From an uncultured Myxococcales bacterium (GTDB lineage: Bacteria; Myxococcota_A; UBA9042; DTJE01), in the NCBI GenBank assembly GCA_903847405.1, contig CAINDP010000065.1, forward strand, positions 1-59,922: 59,922 nt of DNA. The letters run 5' to 3'. Positions 42,353 to 51,475 of the stretch are shown here, in pieces. Below the pieces are notes generated by a model. It searched no databases. It had not been told where the DNA came from and worked only from the letters and a program-made list of their open reading frames with translations. How positions within the stretch are numbered: position 1 is the first letter of the stretch; each line of letters starts with the position of its first letter. A program made the position numbers and the translations under genes.

Positions 42353-43381
42353 CTACCAGGTCACCCGGTGGTCCTCGACGACCCCCAGGGCTTCCGTCAC
42401 TTCGTGCCGAACGCCGTCGTCATCGACCAGCGTTCCCGTGAACACCCCGACGGGCTGGCGGAACTTCGACACGGCAATCAGCAGGTTCAGATCCTCGCTG
42501 CGCGCCCCGTGGGGCTGGAACACCAGGTCCACCCGGCCGTCCTGCGTCCGGATCCGCCAGGGGGCATCGGGCGACGCCGGGATTTCGAACCGTGCAGCCC
42601 CCAGCGGCGACAGGCGGTTGCCATGCCAGATCGCGTTTTCGTTCTGCTCCGCGTCGTCGGCGATCACGTTCTGGGTCAGGTTGACCCCCAGGACCTCGCC
42701 GTTGGCGTCGCGGCAGGCGAACGTCGCCCAGCGCCAGAAGGTGTTGCGCGGGTAGAACGCCTTGTGCTCGTCCAGGATCGCGAAGTCCCGGGCGGCGTCG
42801 AAGGTGACACGGTCCGTGCCGATGTCCAGCGTGCCCGACAGGGGGCACGGCGCCTTGTGCGAGTAGAACGGCTTGCCGGGGCCGAAGGGGAGGGCCGTGA
42901 CCAGCGGGTGGATGGCGGCCATGTCCTGCTGCGCCACGACCTCGCCCCGGATCGCGGGGAGGTTGTCGCGAGCATCGACGTCGATCGATATCCGGTGGCT
43001 GCCGCGGTCCAGTTCGTTGCGGATCGACACGCGGAAGCCCTGCCGGTCGAAGGTCACCCCGCCGTCGTACACGTCCGCGGGGATGCGCAGTGCCCCCAGC
43101 GGAACCTTGCGGGCGTGCTCGAAGATGCGGCGCGCGCGCCGATCGAACACGCTGACCCAGGCCGTCGCCAGGAACTTCGCGTCCACCAGGGCGATGCTGA
43201 CGTAGACCTCCGGGTGCAGCAGGCCCCAGTGCTGCCACTCCTTCAGGCGCCAGGGGCGGAGGCAGCGGGGGATGCCCGTGGCGTCCATCAGGTTGGGGGC
43301 GTGGAACGGCGTCCGGAACATGCCGTACGCGGCCTTCCCGCCGTCGATCATCCGTGCCGGTGTTTCCCGGATCGTGCGCAT
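42353..43381 (-). CDS. DUF2804 protein (first of a tandem pair)
   Basis: 342 residues, paralogous to the next gene (same WxWATF, ENxIWxGxRLSPLGAxxF and HPEVYVSIALVDAKF patterns), only moderately similar in sequence. Soluble, no signal peptide. The ATG is preceded by AAGGATCAACGGCC. The duplication suggests paired or heterodimeric action. The gene is divergent from the MopE-repeat lipoprotein across 159 bases with no clear promoter. Confidence 0.8.
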   Translation of the reverse strand: MRTIRETPARMIDGGKAAYGMFRTPFHAPNLMDATGIPRCLRPWRLKEWQHWGLLHPEVYVSIALVDAKFLATAWVSVFDRRARRIFEHARKVPLGALRIPADVYDGGVTFDRQGFRVSIRNELDRGSHRISIDVDARDNLPAIRGEVVAQQDMAAIHPLVTALPFGPGKPFYSHKAPCPLSGTLDIGTDRVTFDAARDFAILDEHKAFYPRNTFWRWATFACRDANGEVLGVNLTQNVIADDAEQNENAIWHGNRLSPLGAARFEIPASPDAPWRIRTQDGRVDLVFQPHGARSEDLNLLIAVSKFRQPVGVFTGTLVDDDGVRHEVTEALGVVEDHRVTW

Positions 43382-43540
43382 GGCCGTTGATCCTTCTGCG
43401 AAGTTGGGTCGTCATCCAGTCTGCAGGTGCCCGCCGATTATCGGCCGTCGGAGGCGCCCTCGTCAAGGAGGGCAGGGTGCACGATTGCCGACGACACGAT
43501 CCCCGTCTATGATCCGCGCGGAATCGGGAGCGGGGGAACG

Positions 43541-45691
43541 ATGCGCCTGTCGAATCGGGTCCGGTTGGTCGTCCTGGCGTGCGTCTGGATGGGAAGCGTC
43601 GCCGGGTGCGGCGGGGACGGGGCATCCGGAGACCCCGGCCCGTCGGGCCTGGACCTGGTATACGTGGACGAGGGTGTCGCCGACGGTGGCGTGGACGCGC
43701 CCCCCCCGCGCGACGTTCCCGAGGACGCCGCCATCGACGTTCCGGACGTCCTGGATCCGGACGTGGTCCCGGTCAACCCGCCCTGTGGAACCGACGAGGC
43801 ATGCCCCGACGGCCGCGTGTGCCGCACGGTTCCCGACGCCGGCGGCGACCTCCGGTTGTGCGTGCCCGACCCCGACCTCCTGTGCGCCCCGTGCACCCTG
43901 TCCACAGACTGCCGGCCCGCCGGCGTGGTCACGGCCGACCGGTGCCTGGGGACGGCGACCTCGGGGCTCTTCTGCGCGATCGACTGTTCGATCGGGAACG
44001 GCTGTCCCGCCGGGTACGACTGCGTGACGCCCCCGGAGGCCCCCCACACGGTCCGGCAGTGCGTCCCCGCAGGCGGCGCCCAGTGCGTGTGCCCGCCCGC
44101 CGCGGTGGAACTGGGCCTGGCAACCGCGTGCGGACGGACGAACGACTTCGGGACCTGCAAGGGGACGCGCACGTGCACGGCCCAGGGACTGACCGCCTGC
44201 GACGCGATCGAGGCCGTGGAAGAAGCGTGCAACGCCATCGACGACAACTGCGACGGCGAAACCGACGAAGGGATCGTGTACGGCACCTGCGCGCTGCAAT
44301 GGGGCTCGGTCATCTGCGTCGGCCCCCGCCTGTGCGTGAATGGGGCGTCCGCGTGCAAGGCCGGACCGCCCGCGACCGAAACCTGCAACGCCTATGACGA
44401 CGACTGCGACGGCGACACCGACGAGGACGGCACCGCGGACTGCACGAACGTTTGGCTGGACACGGATGGCGACGAACACGGCACCGGCGATGCGCGCTGC
44501 GGGTGCGCGTTCACGGCGCCCTGGACCGCCCGGATCGGCGACGACTGCAAGGGCGACGATGCCACGGTCCACCCCGGCGCGACCGAAATCTGCGACGGCA
44601 AGGACAACGACTGCGACGGCCTGACGGATCCGCCGGGGCTACCCGACTGCACCGTGGCCTACCTGGACGTGGACAAGGACACCTTCGGGGATCCGGCGAC
44701 GGCCCGCTGCCTGTGCGGCCCCGACGCCGCGCTGCTGGTCCTGGACGGCACCGACTGCAACGACGGCGACAACGCGGTCCACCCCGGCGCCGCGGAAGTG
44801 TGCAATGGGAAGGACGACGACTGCGACGGCAACACCGACGACGGCGAAAATCGGGGCGGTTGCCTGGTCTACCACGCGGACACCGACATCGACCTGTACG
44901 GTTCCGTGGTGGACGGCCCGTGCCTGTGCCACGCGGACGGCGTCTGGGTGACCACGACGGGCGGCGACTGCGCGGACGAGGACAACGCCCGGAACCCGGG
45001 CGTCGCCGAAACCTGCAACGACGTGGACGACGACTGCGACGGCAGCACCGACGAGGACTTCCAGTGCGATCCCAACCTGGTGGCCACCGAGGCCTGCGGC
45101 TTCTGCGGAAGGCGCGAGCGCATCTGCGGCGCCGACTGCATGTGGCCGGAATGGTCGGAGTGCCAGGGCTCGAAGACCTGCGAGCCGGGCACGCTGATGC
45201 CCTGCGCGGAAGGGTGCGGGAACCTGGTCTGCGGGCAGGACTGCGAGTGGCCGACCGCCTGCACGTGGACGCGGGATTCTTACGAGACCAACGACACCCG
45301 GTACACGGCGAGCTACCTGGGCTTCTTCGAGGAGCCGGACTCGCCTGCGAACCTGCAGGGGTGGAACCACAGCGCGGACGACATGGATTGGTACTCGTTC
45401 CGCGCGGACGAGGAGTGGCCGTTCTTCCCGCCGGTCGATACCGACGGCACGCTGGTCGCCTGGGCGAGCGTGGTGGGCGGCACCGGCTGGCACGAACTGT
45501 GTGTCTACTGGGACGAGGGTTCCAACGGCGTCTTCGACGACACGGACTGCACCCAGGGTGTGGGCGCCCTGACCGTCGAGACCTCCAACCTGGACCCGGG
45601 CCTGCTGGAGGACGCGTCCGGCACGGTGTACGTGTCGGTCCGCGGCGATGCCACGTGTACGCCCTACACGGTGTCCTTCGACTGGGACTAG
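43541..45691 (+). CDS. Lipoprotein with MopE-like CxxxDDDCDG repeats
   Basis: 716 residues. Lipobox SVAGC (Cys23), Asp/Pro/Val linker (about 30-75). Cys-rich domain (CPDGRVC, CTLSTDC), then five copies of the metal-binding-like MopE repeat: CNAIDDNCDGETDEG, CNAYDDDCDGDTDED, CDGKDNDCDGLTD, CNGKDDDCDGNTDDG and CNDVDDDCDGSTDED. The repeats carry paired Cys and a DxDxDG-like loop that could bind calcium or copper. After a Cys section, the last about 145 residues look like a PPC-like beta domain. The start is supported by GGGGGAACG. A structural or metal-binding surface role is inferred. Confidence 0.85.
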   Translation: MRLSNRVRLVVLACVWMGSVAGCGGDGASGDPGPSGLDLVYVDEGVADGGVDAPPPRDVPEDAAIDVPDVLDPDVVPVNPPCGTDEACPDGRVCRTVPDAGGDLRLCVPDPDLLCAPCTLSTDCRPAGVVTADRCLGTATSGLFCAIDCSIGNGCPAGYDCVTPPEAPHTVRQCVPAGGAQCVCPPAAVELGLATACGRTNDFGTCKGTRTCTAQGLTACDAIEAVEEACNAIDDNCDGETDEGIVYGTCALQWGSVICVGPRLCVNGASACKAGPPATETCNAYDDDCDGDTDEDGTADCTNVWLDTDGDEHGTGDARCGCAFTAPWTARIGDDCKGDDATVHPGATEICDGKDNDCDGLTDPPGLPDCTVAYLDVDKDTFGDPATARCLCGPDAALLVLDGTDCNDGDNAVHPGAAEVCNGKDDDCDGNTDDGENRGGCLVYHADTDIDLYGSVVDGPCLCHADGVWVTTTGGDCADEDNARNPGVAETCNDVDDDCDGSTDEDFQCDPNLVATEACGFCGRRERICGADCMWPEWSECQGSKTCEPGTLMPCAEGCGNLVCGQDCEWPTACTWTRDSYETNDTRYTASYLGFFEEPDSPANLQGWNHSADDMDWYSFRADEEWPFFPPVDTDGTLVAWASVVGGTGWHELCVYWDEGSNGVFDDTDCTQGVGALTVETSNLDPGLLEDASGTVYVSVRGDATCTPYTVSFDWD

Positions 45692-45745
45692 GTTCGGCTG
45701 CGTGCGGTTTCCGGCCTGTCCGTCGTTCCTGGCCTGCCCGCCCTG

Positions 45746-47419
45746 CTAGAACTTCAAATCCAGGTCCAGCCCGATCGTCGTGTCGGCGCGCTGCACCACG
45801 AACTGCCGCAGATACCCCGTGCGAATCATCCGGTTCACGCTGGCGCCGACGCGGGCGGGCGAGCCCAGGATGCGGTACCCGACCCGCGCGCCGTACGCGA
45901 CGCGCCGCTCGGAGGTGGGCAGGTCGTCCGTGACCTGCTCCTGGAAGCGATCCACGCCGTTCAGGCTCCAGACCTTGTCCAGGCGGACCGACGCCGACGC
46001 CTCGAAGCCCCCCCGGTATTCCGCCCGGAATTCCCCCAGCGCCACGGCGCCGATGGCGAATGCGTAGCCCTGTTCCCGGAGGATCGAAGGCAGGCCCTCA
46101 TGCCCGTGCGCGGCCTTCCAGGACGGCAGCGCGAGGGCGCTGACCAGCGAGAACACGGGGTAGGCCTCGAAGGTGCCCGTCAGCGTCCATCCGTCGACGA
46201 ACCCCTCGGCGACGATCAACGGCCCCAGCAGCCCCGTGTTGGACCACAGATCGAAGCGGCCCCCCAGCAGGCCTGCCGCATCGACGGCCGACAGATCGAA
46301 CGAGGTGGCGCCGCCGAAGAACACGCTGTATCCGCGCCGACCGCCGGCCCCATCCGCCTGGATGTCCTGCAGGTAGCCGCCCACGATCCCGGCCCGCGAC
46401 AGGAAGGACATCTGGCGCAGCCCCCGGGCGCCGAAGGCCACGGAAGCCGCCAGGCGCGTCACGTTCCCCTCGGTCAGGTGGTCCGCGAAGGTCCCGGGGG
46501 CGCCGGCGCCCAGGATGTTGGACAGGCGCAGGTCCAGGTCCAGGGTCGCATCGTTGCGCCACGCGGGGCCGGAGGATTCGGTGGTCGTCGTGCGGGTCGC
46601 GGACCATCCGGCCTGGAAGGCGAACCGGTGGGAAACGTCCGCGGGCAGCCCCAGGTCGTCCAGTCGTTCCGCCTTGCGCGGCGGGGTCTTGTCCATGTGG
46701 TTGTGAAGTGCGCGGGTCGGGCTGAGGAGGCCGGCCAGTCCCTGGTGCAGCCAGTGGCCGGAGCCCCGCTCGAAGAAGGCCCCCAGTTGCGCGACGGTTT
46801 CGCCCAGGGCCATCCCCGCCACCGTCGTGGTGACCAGGTCGTTGATGGAAACCTTTTCCCGGAACTCGCAGATGTACTCCCAGACCGACGCCCCCAGGGC
46901 CGTGACCGCCAGGGCCCCGCCCGGCCCCAGGTCGTTGGTGCGCGCCACCTGGTAGTAGTACGAGCCCAGCAGCGGGTGGGACACGTTGTTGTACCAGAAG
47001 GCGTTGTTGTCGAACCGGACGTCCCGGAACGAAATCCACCGTCGCAGGGGATACCGGTTGTCCAGGCGGGCGTCCCAGTCGGTGCGCTGGGTCGGGGAAA
47101 TCGCCGCGTAGATCGCGGTTTCGAACACCAGGATGACCCCCAGTTCCACGATGGCCCGGGCGTGGTTGGGTCGGGCCGCCTCGCGATCGGGATAGAGGGC
47201 GTTGTGGTGGTAGCCCCGGAAGATCTTCCACAGCCGATCGCGGTCCGCGTCGGACGGCGCCTGCCGCAGGACGGGCGGGGTGAAAGCCTCGGGCGCCGGC
47301 CCGCGCAGGGGCACGGCCCGGGCGGTCCCCGGGGGCGCCAGGACGGCGGACAGGGCCAGCAGGATCGGCAGGATGGGCGCGATGCGCTTGGGGAGGGGCA
47401 CCCGATGCTGCGACGCCAT
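45746..47419 (-). CDS. DUF3943 family outer-membrane-associated protein
   Basis: 557 residues. Signal peptide ending ARA near residue 34. Central DUF3943 motif: DNNAFWYNNVSHPLLGSYYYQVAR followed by VWEYICEFREKVSINDLVTTTVAGMALGE. The C-terminal half contains repeated barrel-like strands with Gly and Arg and ends in LDLDLKF, an outer-membrane-protein-type terminal Phe. The ATG is preceded by AGGGA three bases away, a tight spacing. It starts 10 bases after rimI's stop on the same strand, so the two may be co-transcribed with rnj; the function of the family is unknown. Confidence 0.8.
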   Translation of the reverse strand: MASQHRVPLPKRIAPILPILLALSAVLAPPGTARAVPLRGPAPEAFTPPVLRQAPSDADRDRLWKIFRGYHHNALYPDREAARPNHARAIVELGVILVFETAIYAAISPTQRTDWDARLDNRYPLRRWISFRDVRFDNNAFWYNNVSHPLLGSYYYQVARTNDLGPGGALAVTALGASVWEYICEFREKVSINDLVTTTVAGMALGETVAQLGAFFERGSGHWLHQGLAGLLSPTRALHNHMDKTPPRKAERLDDLGLPADVSHRFAFQAGWSATRTTTTESSGPAWRNDATLDLDLRLSNILGAGAPGTFADHLTEGNVTRLAASVAFGARGLRQMSFLSRAGIVGGYLQDIQADGAGGRRGYSVFFGGATSFDLSAVDAAGLLGGRFDLWSNTGLLGPLIVAEGFVDGWTLTGTFEAYPVFSLVSALALPSWKAAHGHEGLPSILREQGYAFAIGAVALGEFRAEYRGGFEASASVRLDKVWSLNGVDRFQEQVTDDLPTSERRVAYGARVGYRILGSPARVGASVNRMIRTGYLRQFVVQRADTTIGLDLDLKF

Positions 47420-47429
47420 CTTCCCTGCG

Positions 47430-47912
47430 TCAGGTCCCCAGGCGGACCAGCATGACCTCGGCGTCTTCGCCGTCGCGGTAGTACCGCGCCCGCACGCCGA
47501 TGACCTTGAATCCCAGGTCCACGTACAGGGACTTTGCAGGCACGTTGCTCTTCCGGACCTCCAGCGCCACGAAGTCGGCGTGCTCGCGCCGGGCCTCCTC
47601 CATGACACGTTCCATCATCAGTCGGGCGATGCCCAGGCGTCGCGCCTCCGGGCGCGTGGCGACGTTCAGGACGTGGTACTCGGGGCCGGCCACCCAGAAG
47701 ATCATGTAGCCCAGCAGGCGCCCCTCGCTGTCGCGGGCCAGCAGCGAGTGCGAAAAGGTGTTGGTCGTTTCGCGCTCGAAGGCGGACTTGTCCCAGGGAT
47801 CCGGGAAGCACAGCCTTTCGATTTCCATGACTTCCGGCACGTCCTTGCGGCGCAACCGGTGCAGGGTGATCCGCCCCGCCTTCGTCCGTCCATCATCCAT
47901 CCGTGTCGCCAC
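47430..47912 (-). CDS. rimI: Ribosomal protein S18 alanine N-acetyltransferase RimI
   Basis: 160 residues of the GNAT fold. Acetyl-CoA-binding motif A EARRLGIARLMMERVMEEAR, strand 4 YHVLNVATRP, and C-terminal LYVDLGFKVIGVRARYYRDGEDA typical of RimI. It acetylates the N terminus of ribosomal protein S18. The GTG at 47912 has GGAGGT four bases upstream and is preferred over ATG 47900, which is 16 bases from it. It follows rnj by 17 bases. Confidence 0.85.
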   Translation of the reverse strand: MATRMDDGRTKAGRITLHRLRRKDVPEVMEIERLCFPDPWDKSAFERETTNTFSHSLLARDSEGRLLGYMIFWVAGPEYHVLNVATRPEARRLGIARLMMERVMEEARREHADFVALEVRKSNVPAKSLYVDLGFKVIGVRARYYRDGEDAEVMLVRLGT

Positions 47913-47929
47913 GTGGACCTCCCCGGGGA

Positions 47930-49573
47930 TCAGTCTTCCAGCAGTTCGACAAAGGACAGGACCGCAGGCTTCCGGTCCATCTTCTTCCGGAAGAACGATC
48001 GCAGCGCGGCGACCAGGGCTTCCTCCAGTTGCTTGCGGGTCGAGTCCAGCGGCAGGTCCGCCACCTGGTCCGCCGAATGGGCAGCAGCCTCGTCCAGCAG
48101 GGCTTCCTCGGCCATCGGGACGCCCACCGAGTGGAGGTCGACCACGGTCTTCCACCGCCGCCGGCCCCGCTCGGCCTTCAGGCGCGCCGCGACCACGCCG
48201 GTCCAGCCGATGCGCTTGCGCTCCTCCAGGACCAGTTCCTTGGCGTCGCCGACGATCGGCGTGTCCAGGTAGTGGAACGTCAGCGGGACGTGCTCGGTCA
48301 CCACGGCGTCGTCGCGGGTGACCTCCAGCACGTGCCCGTTTTCGATCAGGCGCACGTCCGTCACGCCGATTTCCGTGGCCAGTTCCCCGTGGGCGCGCAG
48401 GAACGCGAACTCGCCGTGGATCGGGACGAACGTCTGGGGGCGGACCAGCCGGATCATTTCGGCCAGTTCCTCCCGCTGGGCGTGGCCGGAGCCGTGGATC
48501 GGGGCCATCCGGTCGTGGACGATCCGGGCGCCCTGCCGCGCCAGGTTGTTGGCCATGCGGTGGATCGCCTGCTCGTTGCCCGGGATCTGCCGGGCCGACA
48601 TCATGACCAGGTCGCCTTCCTTGATGCGAAGGTCCGGGTGGTCGTTCACGGAAGCCCGGTACAGCACGGCCCGCGGCTCGGCCTGGCTGCCCGTGCAGAT
48701 GACCACGACGCCCCGGTCGTGCACCCGGTGCAACTGGTGCGAATCCACCAGGTCCGGCAGCGGCGGCAGCTTGAACGCGCGCTGGGCCGCCTCCTGGTAC
48801 ACCAGCAGGCTCTTGCCGATCAGGCACGCCCGGCGGCCGCAGCGGGTCGCGGCCTCGACCAGCGCCCGGATGCGGTACACGTTCGACGAGAACAGCGCCA
48901 CGATGACGCGGCCCTCGGCCTCGGCGATCCGCCGTTCCAGTTCCGCGATGACTTCCCGGTCCGGCCGCGAGTGCCCGGCGACCTCGGCATTCGTGCTGTC
49001 CGACAGCAGCATCCGGACGCCCTCGTCGCCCAACTGGCGGAACCGCTCGGTGTCGAAGTGCTGGCCGTCCAGCGGGTCGGGATCGATCTTGAAGTCGCCC
49101 GTGTGGATCAGGGTTCCGACCGGCGTCCGCAGCACCAGGGCGTGGCAGTCCGGGATCGAATGCGTGACCCGCACGAATTCGATCGACAGGACCCCGGCCG
49201 TGACGACGTGTCCCGGGGTCACGGGGCGCAGGTCCGCCCGCGCCACCGCGCCGTATTCGTTCGCCTTCAGGCGCAGCAGTTCGCAGACGAAGGGCGGGGC
49301 GTAGACCGGCACCTTCAGGATGCCGACCACGTACTCCACGGCGCCGATGTGGTCCTCGTGCCCGTGCGTCAGGACGATGGCCTGGACGCGGTCGCGGTAC
49401 TCGGCCAGCAGGTCCAGGTCGGGCATCGTCAGTTCGGCGCCCACCATGCTGGGATCGGCGAACTGGACCCCCGCGTCGACGATGATGTAGTCGTCCCCGA
49501 CCCCGTACAGGGTCAGGTTCATGCCCATCTCGCCCACCCCGCCCATCGGCAGGATCTTCAATGTCGTGTCCAC
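47930..49573 (-). CDS. rnj: Ribonuclease J
   Basis: 547 residues, metallo-beta-lactamase/beta-CASP family. HxHxDH motif THGHEDHIG (His70, His72, Asp74, His75), ILIHTGDFK-like HTGDFKIDPDP, then the beta-CASP motif with GSGHA, and a C-terminal domain to FVELLED. It processes and degrades mRNA from the 5' end and makes endonuclease cuts. GTG start with AGAGG upstream. It begins a probable operon with rimI and the DUF3943 gene. Confidence 0.95.
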   Translation of the reverse strand: MDTTLKILPMGGVGEMGMNLTLYGVGDDYIIVDAGVQFADPSMVGAELTMPDLDLLAEYRDRVQAIVLTHGHEDHIGAVEYVVGILKVPVYAPPFVCELLRLKANEYGAVARADLRPVTPGHVVTAGVLSIEFVRVTHSIPDCHALVLRTPVGTLIHTGDFKIDPDPLDGQHFDTERFRQLGDEGVRMLLSDSTNAEVAGHSRPDREVIAELERRIAEAEGRVIVALFSSNVYRIRALVEAATRCGRRACLIGKSLLVYQEAAQRAFKLPPLPDLVDSHQLHRVHDRGVVVICTGSQAEPRAVLYRASVNDHPDLRIKEGDLVMMSARQIPGNEQAIHRMANNLARQGARIVHDRMAPIHGSGHAQREELAEMIRLVRPQTFVPIHGEFAFLRAHGELATEIGVTDVRLIENGHVLEVTRDDAVVTEHVPLTFHYLDTPIVGDAKELVLEERKRIGWTGVVAARLKAERGRRRWKTVVDLHSVGVPMAEEALLDEAAAHSADQVADLPLDSTRKQLEEALVAALRSFFRKKMDRKPAVLSFVELLED

Positions 49574-49658
49574 GGTCGCCTCTCGCCGGCCCAGGGGCCA
49601 GCCATCGCTGCCTCGTCCGCCGGAACTGTAGTCAATTGGGAATTTTCAGGCGGCACGT

Positions 49659-50639
49659 TCACCGGCCGTTGAGCAGGCGGGCGGCCTCCAGGCTGAAATA
49701 CGTCAGGATCATGTCCGCCCCGGCGCGCTTGATGGCCAGCAGGGACTCCATCATGGCCCGGTCGTGGTCCAGCCAGCCCAGTTGGGCGGCGGCCTTCAGC
49801 ATCGAGTACTCGCCGCTGACCTGGTAGGCGGCCAGGGGCAGTTGGAACTCGTCGCGGGCCTGCCGGATCAAGTCCAGGTTGGTCCCGGCGGGCTTGATCA
49901 TCAGGATGTCGGCGCCTTCCTCCTCGTCCAGCAGCATTTCGGTCAGCGCCTCGCGGGCGTTGGCCGAGTCCATCTGGTACGAACGGCGGTCGCCGAACTT
50001 CGGGGCCGATTCGGCGGCCTCCCGGAAGGGGCCGTAGAACGCCGAGGCGTGCTTGGCCGAGTAGGCCATGATCGGCAGGTCCTCGAACCCGGCCTCGTCC
50101 AGTTCCTCGCGGATGAAGCCGATGCGTCCGTCCATCATGTCCGACGGCGCGACCATGTCGGCGCCGGCCTTGGCATGGGAAATGGCTTCCTTGGCCAGCA
50201 GTTCCAGCGTCGAGTCGTTGACGATTTCGCCCTTGTCGACGATGCCGCAGTGGCCGTGGTCCGTGTACTCGCACAGGCAGACGTCCGTGATCACGCACAG
50301 ATCGTTGCCGTACTCCTTCTTCAGCGCGCGGATCGTCTTCTGGACGGGGGCCTGGTCGTTGTAGGCCTGCGTGCCCAGGGCGTCCTTCTTTTCCGGGAGG
50401 CCGAACAGGATGACCGCCGGCACGCCCAGCTTCAGGCCTTCGCCGGCCATCCGCACGGCCTCGTCGACCGACAACTGGAACTGGCCGGGCATCGCGCCGA
50501 TCGGCTTCTTCACCTTCTGGCCCGGCACCACGAACATCGGGTAGATGAAATTGTCCACGGACAGGCGGGTTTCGCGAACCATCCGGCGCAGGGTCTCGGT
50601 ACGGCGCATCCGCCGCATGCGGCGCTCGGGGAAGCCCAT
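49659..50639 (-). CDS. hemB: Delta-aminolevulinic acid dehydratase (porphobilinogen synthase) HemB
   Basis: 326 residues. Condenses two 5-aminolevulinate to porphobilinogen, early in heme biosynthesis. Zinc-binding Cys121, Cys123, Cys131 in DVCLCEYTDHGHCG (the zinc-type enzyme), Schiff-base lysines Lys196 (AYSAKHASAFYGPFRE) and Lys249 (ILMIKPAG), and the conserved SDMMDGRIG. ATG 50639 has GAGGT upstream. Upstream 204 bases separate it from the divergent tRNA gene. Confidence 0.96.
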   Translation of the reverse strand: MGFPERRMRRMRRTETLRRMVRETRLSVDNFIYPMFVVPGQKVKKPIGAMPGQFQLSVDEAVRMAGEGLKLGVPAVILFGLPEKKDALGTQAYNDQAPVQKTIRALKKEYGNDLCVITDVCLCEYTDHGHCGIVDKGEIVNDSTLELLAKEAISHAKAGADMVAPSDMMDGRIGFIREELDEAGFEDLPIMAYSAKHASAFYGPFREAAESAPKFGDRRSYQMDSANAREALTEMLLDEEEGADILMIKPAGTNLDLIRQARDEFQLPLAAYQVSGEYSMLKAAAQLGWLDHDRAMMESLLAIKRAGADMILTYFSLEAARLLNGR

Positions 50640-50792
50640 GGGAAAACCTCGCGAAAATCGACGCGCAGGCAATACCACGGCGGCGCGGGACCGGTCAAGG
50701 ACCGGAGGGGCGCGCGGCGTCGCTTCCCGGGATCCCGTGGCCCGGGGCGGGGCGCCATTCGGGGCCCATTCGAAAGGGTCGCCACGTTGGTG

Positions 50793-50821
50793 TTGACAAG
50801 GTGCCTTCGTTTCGGTTAAAA
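50793..50821 (+). promoter_or_regulatory. Sigma-70 promoter of tRNA-Ala
   Basis: Perfect TTGACA at 50793-50798 and TTAAAA at 50816-50821 with a 17-base spacer, 22 bases before the tRNA's 5' end. A typical strong housekeeping promoter; it may also drive the following zinc-ribbon gene. Confidence 0.7.
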
Positions 50822-50843
50822 ACCCCTCGCTTTGTGACTCCCC

Positions 50844-50916
<73 letters not shown>

Positions 50917-51023
50917 CCCGGGACCATTCAGTTACCGTGCGGTTCTAGATGCTTTGTTCCCGCCCGCGTGGCCGCCAGGGCCGCGTTGCACCTCGAGGCT
51001 TCAACTAGCAAGGGACAGCCTAC

Positions 51024-51428
51024 ATGACGACCACGGACGAACTTCGGACCGGCGGCTACATCGACGCCTTCTGCACGAAGTGCGACATGCTCCTGGGCCA
51101 CACCATCCTCGCGATGGTCGGCACGAAGGTCGTGAAGGTGAAGTGCAACACCTGCGGCGTGGATCACTCCTACCGGGGCGAAGCCAAGCCGGTGAAGGGC
51201 GTGCGGACCGCCGCACCCAAGAAGGCCGTCCCCACCTGGTCCGTTCGCATGAAGGGCAAGAACCTCGCCGCCGCCCGGAAGTACTCCGCCAAGGAAAACT
51301 TCCAGGTCGACGACGTGATCGTCCACGCGACCTTCGGGCTGGGCCTGGTCACCGCGAACCGCGGCGACAAGATCGACGTCATGTTCCAGGCGTTTGAAAA
51401 GACGCTGGTGAACGGCAAGGGGTCGTAG
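51024..51428 (+). CDS. Zinc-ribbon protein with C-terminal Tudor/KOW-like patch
   Basis: 134 residues. Two CX2C pairs (CTKC at 17-20 and CNTC at 41-44) form a probable zinc ribbon in AFCTKCDMLLGH and VKVKCNTCG. A Lys-rich middle is followed by VDDVIVHATFGLGLVTANRGDKIDVMFQ, a small beta-barrel-like patch reminiscent of CarD/UvrD-type or KOW RNA-polymerase-binding modules. A role in transcription or nucleic-acid binding is inference. It is 107 bases after the tRNA and may share its promoter; ATG has AAGGGA 11 bases upstream. Confidence 0.75.
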   Translation: MTTTDELRTGGYIDAFCTKCDMLLGHTILAMVGTKVVKVKCNTCGVDHSYRGEAKPVKGVRTAAPKKAVPTWSVRMKGKNLAAARKYSAKENFQVDDVIVHATFGLGLVTANRGDKIDVMFQAFEKTLVNGKGS

Positions 51429-51475
51429 GCCCCGCGCCCCGCTCGCCTCCCGTGCCTCCCGCGCTCCCGCGAACT

